A stretch of DNA of 26,246 bases from a virus: positions 1 to 26,246 of the IMG/VR virus record IMGVR_UViG_3300005581_000110, one strand, 5' to 3'. Positions 11,786 through 19,900 of the stretch are shown here, piece after piece. Position 1 is the first letter of the stretch, and each line of letters starts with the position of its first letter. Made by a program: the position numbers and the translations under genes. Below the pieces are notes generated by a model. The model saw only the letters and a program-made list of their open reading frames with translations. It ran no database searches and had not been told where the DNA came from.

Positions 11786-14700
11786 TTAACCACCTGTAGT
11801 TTGTTTCTTGAATAATCTACCTAGAAAATATACGTCTTCGTCTATTGTATGATCGTCGCAATATATATAAATATAGTGCATAGCTGGAGAGTCATTAATA
11901 CCATTACCAACTTTAGTTGGGTCCAGGAATTCAGTAGTATCAAACGCCCAGTCTTCTTCATCTACCAATTTGCCTGTTTTAGGCGATCCAGAGGTCATTA
12001 GACCAGGGTAATAGCCAGATCGTTGGTAATAGTTGCCCCATCCGATTACAAGGCTGTCTGGGGCCGTAGAAAGCGTTTCGCTCTTTTGAGTACCGTCTTC
12101 GTTAATGCTTTCAAAAGCACCTGGGTAAAATGGGTATGGTTGTGTAATATCCAAACGAATTATTGGATCTGGCATAGCCGTACTTCCATAGTCTTGGAAT
12201 AAATTTTGCCCATTGGTATAAAAATCTACCAGCTTGCAATTAACAAAAGTAGTGCTTGTTTTACTTGTATAAGCTACAACAAGTATACCGTCAACATTTG
12301 TGTTTTTATTATAGTCTAAATAAAAATGTCCTTTATCAGGAAAACCAGCAGTGCTATCTACAGTATAAGTTTTACCTGTAGTAGTTTTATTACTAAACGC
12401 AACATTTGGAAAAGTTGAACCAGCAACAGGTGTAGCAGTTAATTGTCGTGGGCGATAAGGAATAGCCTTATTATGCACTGTAGATCCAAAAGAGTGAGCT
12501 CTTGCAGTAGTACTATTTTGTCCTCTAACTACATTAAATCTAACGCCATCTGAGTTATAAGAAGACATGCTACTAACAGTAATTTCTTCAGGATTTGTGC
12601 TGTCTGGGTTTATAACCGCATTAAATGGATAAACTCTAGGCCAGTTATTAGCGTTTCCAGTTACTAAAATATTAGTGTCTGTAGATCCAATTCCAGAAGT
12701 AGGTTTAATATCCCAAGGATATAACGCGGTTCCAGAACCTACAACTGATGTAACGTTAACGGTAATAGAAGTATCTGCTACTAAACTAGTTATCGTTCCG
12801 GTTAGTGTTTTAGATGAAGCAAGATAAACATTTCCTGTAGCTGAAGTAGATTCTTCAACCAATTCATCAGTTCCCGAGTAAGTAATTGTATTTGCTGTAG
12901 TACCAGTAATGGTGAACGAGCCATCGTAGCTAGAATTATATGGCTCCAACTGAACGGTAATAGTTTCGCCCGTATTAAATTTGTGGCTACTAATAGTTAT
13001 AGTTCTAGTGGTCCCAGTAGAAGATCTAAGTGTTGGAACTCCAATAATAGATCCTGCAAAAGTAACTAAAACAGATTGACCCGCTGAAGCATAACTAGTA
13101 TCAGAAGTAAGAAATGTTTTACTACCAGTAGTAATATTATGTGAAGAAGTTGACGTTAATGTTTTTGCCCACAACTGTACTATTGGTATTTTTGGTAGAG
13201 CTTGAGGAGATAGTTGTTTTACTTTATAAATACTAGCGTGGAAACTGACAGGTTTAACATTACCGTCTTTATCGTATGCAGCTATTTGGGTTAGATCAAC
13301 AGTTCCTTTAGCTGCCAGTAAAATTGGGGCAGCAGTTACAAGGCTATCTCCATCCGCAGTTTCATTTGCGTTGTAATCTCCTCCCCAATTATAGGATGAG
13401 TCAACAACATTTTTTTTACCAACTTTTATGTAATATTGCGGTTTATCTTTAGGTGGATATTGTTTAGTAAACTCTGTCCACGGAAATCTAGACGAGTTAG
13501 GTATTTTGTCAAACAAAGGCTTTGCGTAATATGGGATTAAACCAGAACCCTGGTTATAGTCCCAAGGTTTTAAATAATCATCAAAAGGAAGTCTTAATCT
13601 ATTATTTTTTAAGAACCGTCTTATTTCAAGAGCGTCTCTTCCTCGTTCCCTTACTTCTTCAATAGTAAGAAGATCTCTATATTTTGTATCAACAGTTAAA
13701 CTGACCGTAGCGCTATCTACGTTAATAGAAACATCCGCTATGTGAAACATAATAGTTTTTTCGCTACCATTAAAGTTTTTGAGTACTATACGCATACCTG
13801 GTTGTATAAGAAAACGAGCAAAAATTTTATTTGTGTCCAGTACGGGATCAATTTTTAAGGTGATGTTACCAACCCATCCAGGTTCACTAAAACGAGTTAA
13901 ATACTGGCGGGCTACTTCGGTAGCCTCTACATAAGTTAGACCATCCTGAAATGTCTGATGCACTTCTTTTCTTATCGAACTAGGATCGTATTTTAAATTA
14001 TCTGAAGAAGCTGGATATACCTTTGGGATGGCTATAAATGGGTCGTAAGCCACAGTTTCCGAAGATTTCATAGTGTTTTCACCATTAGACGGCACTATGC
14101 CTACAGCGTTAGAAAACTCACTTCCTGCGTAGTCCTTGCCTTGCCCGTATACAACGTTAGCTACCTGCGAAAAATCTTGGCTTAAGCTAGCTGTAACTCC
14201 TGGTGAAATAACATCAACAAACAAAGTTTCAGAGTCGGGGTTATTAATCCGCTCACGAACAAATAAATGTGGCTCTCTACCGTTCTTGTTAGTTATAGTC
14301 CATTGGCTACCAGTGCCAGTGTACATTACAGATAACAGGTTTTGAACATACCCAGTTAATAATGGGCTCCAGTCACCAGTTGATCTAGTAGCCAATCCAG
14401 ACCATTTATCGCCTGGGTTAACTTCTAACGGCGCTAGATAGTTTAACTCTGGTGCATACGTGGGGGCCGTAGTGGTCCAATTGCTTGGAAACGTAGTGGT
14501 TAGTTCTTTTGTTTTTAAGTCTGGTTTATCTGATCTACTAAACGCGTCTTTTATAATTATTTCATAAGGCACTGGTCTTACTGGGTTAGTTGGTTGTGAT
14601 ACGTAATTATCCAGTTGATATAAAGCACCTTTACATTCAATCTTTAAAGACGAACTAGACTCACTGCTTTCTCTAGCAAAAGAAGCTATAAAACCAGCCC

Positions 14701-15106
14701 ATACCAAAGTTCTATTAAAATCATATCCTGCTGGGTATTGGCCTTCGCTGATCAGTTGTTGAGCGTACAATAAAGTGTCTTCGCTATCTGGAGCGTATCC
14801 GTCATCTTCTAACTTATCCACCCACGCCTGCAGCAAAGCTTCATCGTCTTTTGGTATCCAATACAAGTTAATATCCGACCAAGGCTTACACCACCACAAA
14901 TCACCGATACCAAGAGTATCAAGCGAAGAAATTTGTGGAAGATTAAATTGCAAACTTTTATCACCAAATGGATCTGATTTACTGTAGTCAGAAATTTGAG
15001 TAGCTATTTCTCTAAACAAAGTAATGTCTTCAGATTGCCCATCTGTAGTAACTACAAGAGCAAATCTACCCAGGGAGTAATACTCCTCTATGTTTAGCAT
15101 TACCAT
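11786..15106 (-). CDS. Large minor tail protein, hub-like with C-terminal repeats
   Basis: A 1106-residue protein starting at 15106 and overlapping the previous stop by one base; ATG 15100 is a second possible start. The N-terminal 480 residues follow the layout of siphovirus tail-hub proteins (GDLWWCKPW, a long region with VVYGQGKD, then SLTVDTKYRDLL). From about 480 the chain becomes repetitive and strand-rich, with a segment of Ser/Thr-rich pieces (TITISSHKFNTGETITVQL, YDGSFTITGTTANTITYSGTD) typical of immunoglobulin-like or fibre repeats. It would sit at the tail tip. No enzymatic motif is seen. Assignment to the hub rests on position and size. Confidence 0.75.
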   Translation of the reverse strand: MVMLNIEEYYSLGRFALVVTTDGQSEDITLFREIATQISDYSKSDPFGDKSLQFNLPQISSLDTLGIGDLWWCKPWSDINLYWIPKDDEALLQAWVDKLEDDGYAPDSEDTLLYAQQLISEGQYPAGYDFNRTLVWAGFIASFARESSESSSSLKIECKGALYQLDNYVSQPTNPVRPVPYEIIIKDAFSRSDKPDLKTKELTTTFPSNWTTTAPTYAPELNYLAPLEVNPGDKWSGLATRSTGDWSPLLTGYVQNLLSVMYTGTGSQWTITNKNGREPHLFVRERINNPDSETLFVDVISPGVTASLSQDFSQVANVVYGQGKDYAGSEFSNAVGIVPSNGENTMKSSETVAYDPFIAIPKVYPASSDNLKYDPSSIRKEVHQTFQDGLTYVEATEVARQYLTRFSEPGWVGNITLKIDPVLDTNKIFARFLIQPGMRIVLKNFNGSEKTIMFHIADVSINVDSATVSLTVDTKYRDLLTIEEVRERGRDALEIRRFLKNNRLRLPFDDYLKPWDYNQGSGLIPYYAKPLFDKIPNSSRFPWTEFTKQYPPKDKPQYYIKVGKKNVVDSSYNWGGDYNANETADGDSLVTAAPILLAAKGTVDLTQIAAYDKDGNVKPVSFHASIYKVKQLSPQALPKIPIVQLWAKTLTSTSSHNITTGSKTFLTSDTSYASAGQSVLVTFAGSIIGVPTLRSSTGTTRTITISSHKFNTGETITVQLEPYNSSYDGSFTITGTTANTITYSGTDELVEESTSATGNVYLASSKTLTGTITSLVADTSITVNVTSVVGSGTALYPWDIKPTSGIGSTDTNILVTGNANNWPRVYPFNAVINPDSTNPEEITVSSMSSYNSDGVRFNVVRGQNSTTARAHSFGSTVHNKAIPYRPRQLTATPVAGSTFPNVAFSNKTTTGKTYTVDSTAGFPDKGHFYLDYNKNTNVDGILVVAYTSKTSTTFVNCKLVDFYTNGQNLFQDYGSTAMPDPIIRLDITQPYPFYPGAFESINEDGTQKSETLSTAPDSLVIGWGNYYQRSGYYPGLMTSGSPKTGKLVDEEDWAFDTTEFLDPTKVGNGINDSPAMHYIYIYCDDHTIDEDVYFLGRLFKKQTTGG

Positions 15107-16050
15107 TATGCAACTCCGTAAGCTTGCTCAATTTTTTTAATCAAATAAGATGTGCTGAAGTTAAAGGATGTAGAATTATAAAAATTTATTTCGTGTATGA
15201 CTAAATCTGCGTAATCAGTCAAATCGTTTACGTCAGATCCTATCAAAAAACTTAAAGGCTGTTCATTAGAATAGTTTACTTTAATACTACTAGTAGTGTA
15301 ACCTTGGGTCTTAGATAAAAAATGTAATTTAATATATTCTTTCTGTACTAAAATAACACATATCTGTGGTGTACTTTGCCTAAAACAGTTTGGGTTCTTA
15401 ACCGTTGTAGAATTAGATAAGTCTGATGGATTTTCGCTTGACGTTAAAATAACCCGTTCCGCTATCAGTTTTACTAACCAAGGATTAGACGAACCGTTAG
15501 TGCTAATTAAAGTACAAGACGTGTTACCACTTGTTGGTCTAGCGTGGTAAACGATAGAAATAGCATAATCTGTTTGACTTCCCATAATACTAAAGTCTGA
15601 GGTTAGTAATTCTGAGTTGTTACTATCAAGCCGTAATCCGGTTCTAGTAATTTCCTCTTTGCCCGAATTCCAAGTTAAATCAACACTTTCAGGAGCTTTC
15701 AAAGAAGTGTAGGTAAACTTGATATTAGATGCTTCCTCAGATTTCCATTCGGTGCTAGAAACATTAGTACCAGGTAGGAATCTATAATCCGATGCTGTGT
15801 CTACTTCTACAGGTAGAGGTCTATCAGAGTTTATATATTCCCCAGTAGCGCTAATTAATACCTGAGCATTTACCTCTGAATATGGAGCATCTTTAGCTAC
15901 TCCCTGCTCTATTCTATAATCCGTAGTGCTGAAACGAACTGCTTTTATAGGTTCTATTTCTAAAGGAACATATTCTATTATTTTTTCTGCGTTACAATGA
16001 ACCGACATAGATAGGGCTACAGCAGTAGCTTTTGTATTTTTGTTAGTCAT
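15106..16050 (-). CDS. Minor tail protein with LamG-like domain
   Basis: A 314-residue protein starting at 16050, with TAATG overlaps at both ends. The C-terminal half (about 150-314) has the strand pattern of concanavalin/LamG folds: DYAISIVYHARP, TLISTNGSSNPWLVKLIAERV, ICVILVQKEYIKLHFLSKT, ADLVIHEINFYN and a C-terminal helix. These domains often bind glycans in phage tail tips. The N-terminal half is not recognised. Confidence 0.65.
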   Translation of the reverse strand: MTNKNTKATAVALSMSVHCNAEKIIEYVPLEIEPIKAVRFSTTDYRIEQGVAKDAPYSEVNAQVLISATGEYINSDRPLPVEVDTASDYRFLPGTNVSSTEWKSEEASNIKFTYTSLKAPESVDLTWNSGKEEITRTGLRLDSNNSELLTSDFSIMGSQTDYAISIVYHARPTSGNTSCTLISTNGSSNPWLVKLIAERVILTSSENPSDLSNSTTVKNPNCFRQSTPQICVILVQKEYIKLHFLSKTQGYTTSSIKVNYSNEQPLSFLIGSDVNDLTDYADLVIHEINFYNSTSFNFSTSYLIKKIEQAYGVA

Positions 16051-16460
16051 TAGCTATTTACCGAGATAGTTATTCCATAAGAATCAATAATTAAATTATC
16101 CCCGTTAGCTATAAACAATTTAGTAGTTAACGTACCAAATATAAACAAATTACCGCCAGAAAAAGAGTCACATAATGCGTAATGAGTTATCAAGCCCCAA
16201 TCTTGAGTAGCTACGTTAAATTTGATTTTGTTAGTATTAGTTATTGAACCCGATCCTGATGCAGACCAGTTTGCAGAAGTGTTAGCGTAAGCTACCCGAG
16301 CATAAGAAACAGCGGTTGGCTCATTCAAGGTAGACCCAGTACTAGCCGAGTTTGGCGAGCTTTTAAGAGCTGCGATAAAGTAAGTACCGTTTGGATTTAA
16401 AGATCTACCAAACAAGGTTTTGGTTATGTAACCTCTACCATAATTAGAAATGCTACTCAT
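16050..16460 (-). CDS. Tail fibre-like protein
   Basis: A 136-residue protein starting at 16460 behind GGAGAG, overlapping the previous gene by 8 bases. The layout is that of small phage tail fibre proteins: YFIAALKSSP, YARVAYANTSANW, a GSITNTNKIKFNVATQDWGLITHYAL block and a C-terminal LFIANGDNLIIDSYGITISV. The Asn-rich strand and the WG-x-ITH-x-AL motif are the usual marks of this family. It is likely a virion tip or fibre part. Confidence 0.75.
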   Translation of the reverse strand: MSSISNYGRGYITKTLFGRSLNPNGTYFIAALKSSPNSASTGSTLNEPTAVSYARVAYANTSANWSASGSGSITNTNKIKFNVATQDWGLITHYALCDSFSGGNLFIFGTLTTKLFIANGDNLIIDSYGITISVNS

Positions 16461-16926
16461 AAGTTCTCTCCGACACTACAATTCCAGGTAATCTTGGGAC
16501 AGATAGACTAACAGGTACATATCTGTTGTGTACATACACCCTACCAGACTGTACTTCGTATTCCGCTGTCCAACAAGTCCAAGTCTCTCTGTTAGTCTCA
16601 ATATCCCTTCGGACAAGATATTTATTCTGAGTGAAAGCTTCTATTAGGCGGTATATATTGTTCTGGCAATCTTGCCAAGTATCGCCTCCGACATAGACTA
16701 CAATTCTTTCAGTAGCATTTTCAGGTCTAGCGCTAATTTGGTAAGTTCCATCTACGTATGGTGAAGATACTGTTTGCTTTCTAAACTGCTGAGACGAGGA
16801 CTGAAAACTATCCCCGCCGATAGTGTACGAAGAATGGTCGTTCAAGCTCAACCAGTTACCGTCTGCCTCTTCTATAGCTACATCAAAGACATTGAGACCT
16901 ATTGGGTCAACTTGTTTGCTAGCCAT
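16453..16926 (-). CDS. Distal tail (Dit-like) protein
   Basis: A 157-residue protein starting at 16926 behind AAGGAAAT, one base after the stop of the tape measure gene. Strand pattern and content (IGLNVFDVAI, a segment ATERIVVYVGGDTWQDCQNNIYRLIEAFTQNKYLVRRDI, then VPVSLSVPRLPG) match small minor tail proteins of actinophages that occupy the place right after the tape measure gene, which in other siphoviruses codes for the Dit ring. The call rests on position and fold pattern. Confidence 0.7.
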   Translation of the reverse strand: MASKQVDPIGLNVFDVAIEEADGNWLSLNDHSSYTIGGDSFQSSSQQFRKQTVSSPYVDGTYQISARPENATERIVVYVGGDTWQDCQNNIYRLIEAFTQNKYLVRRDIETNRETWTCWTAEYEVQSGRVYVHNRYVPVSLSVPRLPGIVVSERTYE

Positions 16927-16927
16927 T

Positions 16928-19900
16928 TTATTTCCTTGAAGTTAGTCGGTTGTAACGAGCCTTAGCAGCTATCTTATTAGCCATATCATTAGGATCATTG
17001 CTAACAACTGTTATAGGACCATTAACCTGCGTAGAGTTGTCATTGTACACATTGCCCTGTCCCTTAAATTCTACTGGGGAGCCATAGCTTCCAACCATCA
17101 TCTGCTTAATCGCATCTTTAGAAACAGATTGAGTTATGTATGATTTGAGAAAGTTAATACCTTGCTGGTTCAAAGGTATAGCTAACTCAGGACCATCTTC
17201 AGCAAAGTTAACTCTTTGCCTATTGGTCATAATGCCACCCTTAGCCATACCTCTACCGTTATCGTCTAAAGGATTTCCATTTCGGTCTCTATTTAATCTT
17301 CCTCCAGAATAACCTGGTGGATAATACCAAGAACCTCCCTTAGTACCGCCTCCTGGGCCTGGTAACCAGATTACTTTATTTCCAAAACCAGCGTTTTTTG
17401 GATCTGAGTTCCAGGTATTAACATCTTGAAAAGCTTGTACTTGTTGTATAGCTTTTTGAGTATTTTTAACCATAGCATCATTATTGGCTATAACTGCATT
17501 TTTAGTATTAGTATTAGAAGCTTTAATTGCTCTACCTGATCTTGCAGCTAGCGTTTCAAGAGAACCAAATATTTCTTCATTAGCAGCATCAAATTCAGTT
17601 TTATTTCTAGCTAAAGCAGTTAAGTAATCTGTTCTTTGCTGGGCTAAAGCTAAACGCTGATCTCTAATTGCTCTTTCTCTATTTTTAGTAAAGTCGGCAT
17701 CAGAACGTTCTCTAGCTTTATTGAACGCTCTAGATCCTCTTTCAAGTCCTCTATTAAAATCGCTGTCTTGTCTTGTGAGAGCCAACGAGTAATCTGCCTG
17801 TTGGCGCTCCATAGCTTTTTTAAAGTCTGATGCAGAATCTGCTAACGATTGATTAAAGTCGTCTCGCATGCGCCGGTAAGTTTTATTGGAATCATTAATT
17901 AATAATTCCTGAGCCGATGCTTGCTTAGAACCAGCTGCCTGATTTAGACCAGCAGCTAATGTTGGATCAGCTCCAACTTGGCTAGCTAAAGAAGCAGTTT
18001 GTTGAGCGTTTGAAGCATCCGCTAAGCCTAATTGGTCAATAGCTTGTTGACTTAATCCAGCTTGCTTAAGCTTTTCAATATTAGCTACTTGTTCTCTAAT
18101 TTTTCTTGCTTGCTCTTGCATATTAGCTATTAAATTACGACCATCCCAAGTTACTCTAGCGGTAATTCTTTGATAAGGGTCGTACATGCTAGAAGCAGAA
18201 TCTTCAACCATTCTAGCTAGCTGCTTATTATAATCTCGCATTGAACGCATACGAGACTTGTTGAAATCTTCTATAGCTCTAGCTTGTCCTTTTTGAAAAT
18301 CTTCTTCAGCCCTTGCGCGAGCACGATTATAATCTTCTATAGAATATTTACGCTGTAAATTATAATCCTCTTCTTGACGATCTTTAGAAAGTTGATAATC
18401 TTCGTCTTGTCTAGCCAAAGATAGATTAAAACTATTTTTAGCTCTGGTAACACCTTTTTGAAAATCTGCTTCTGAATTAGCTCTTGCCCTATTATAAGCT
18501 TCGTATTGCTTAATTTGATTAATAAACATGAGTCGTAAGTTTGCAGCTTCTTGTTCTGCATTAGTTTGAAAAGTAAGAAAAGCGTTAGGATCGTTTTGGT
18601 TATAAGCAGCTTGCGTGAAGTTATTTAAACGAGCGCCTTGTTGTGTAGACGAGCTAGAGGTACCAGTTAGTCTTAAACTAGCTATTTGTACAACTGCATC
18701 TCTAAGAGCTAAAGCAAATTTATAAGTTGCATTAGTAGTATCGTTAATTCCGTTAGCAAGCTCTATTAAAGAAGATTGTATTTTAGTTGTATCATTAGTG
18801 CTTTGATTAAAACCACCAGCAGTTAAAATCGCGCTGGAAAGATTTCTAATATTTTCTGGGTTTAAAGAAGCTTCTTGGTACGCAGATAAAGCCGCATTTT
18901 TATTATCATATTGGCCTGTTTGTATATTTTTATCGCCTAATAAAGTTTTGCCTATTGAGGTTTTAGCTAAAGTACTATCAAAACTTCCTACATCGCTACC
19001 TAATAAAGCTTTTTGAAGATTTTTTTGTAAATCCGCGCCAGTTGTTACAGTGACTTTTCCTTGAGCATCAACCGTTCCTAAACCTGCAGCGACAAGTTTG
19101 TCAGTTACTTCTGCGTTGTCTTTATTAGCCTCAAGAAGAATACGAGCTAATTCTTCAGGGGTTTTAGCGTCATTAGCAAATAAACTACCGCCCTCTCCCC
19201 CAATAACATTAGTTCTTAATTCTCCAGATTTAAGACCGATACTACTAGCAAATTGTTTTAGCGCAACTTCTGTTACAGTAGATTTACCACCAGAAGCGTT
19301 ATTCTTGCCTGCCGTACCTTGGTTAGCTGTTATAGCACCGAAAGCATCCCTATAAGATTGCTGTCTATAAGCTGTAGCTGCTTGGGCTCCAAATTGGTTT
19401 TCAATAGCAGTAGCGCCCGTATCTATTCCACCAAAACCAGCATCAATAGAAGTACGCGCGTCTCCACTTATAAAACCACGTTTGAAGAAATTTCGCTCCC
19501 CTTGAGCGGCATAAGCAGCGTTTAAATTTTTACCAACAGAAATATTTTTTACATAATCATTAAAAGTTTTATTAGGAGAATAACTTGATAATATAGACTC
19601 AACGCCTTTTGCGCCACCTAGATCTTTATTCTTAAGAAGATCCAATTTAATTAGAGCTAATTCTTCAGGAGTAATATTTCCTAAAGAACTCAAAAAAGCT
19701 TTTGCTTGATCTACAGATTTTAATTCTTTTACTTGCGCATTTGTATAGTCTTTTTGTTTATTGGAAGAAACTACATCAAGATTAGTGACTGTTTTAGATT
19801 CTTGATATTTTTGTTCTGTCCCTTTAACACTTTCAAGACTTGCCCTAGCTTTATCTAAAGTATCTGTAAACGAAAAAACTGATTTAGAAGAAATACCAAG

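Noticed and set aside
14136-14987. Plus-strand open frames inside the hub-like gene
   Set aside because: They are antisense shadows with low-complexity translation and no start signals.
17567-18502. CRISPR-like array suggested by 33-base periodicity
   Set aside because: The repeats are codons for 11-residue protein units, are degenerate in DNA and have no spacers.
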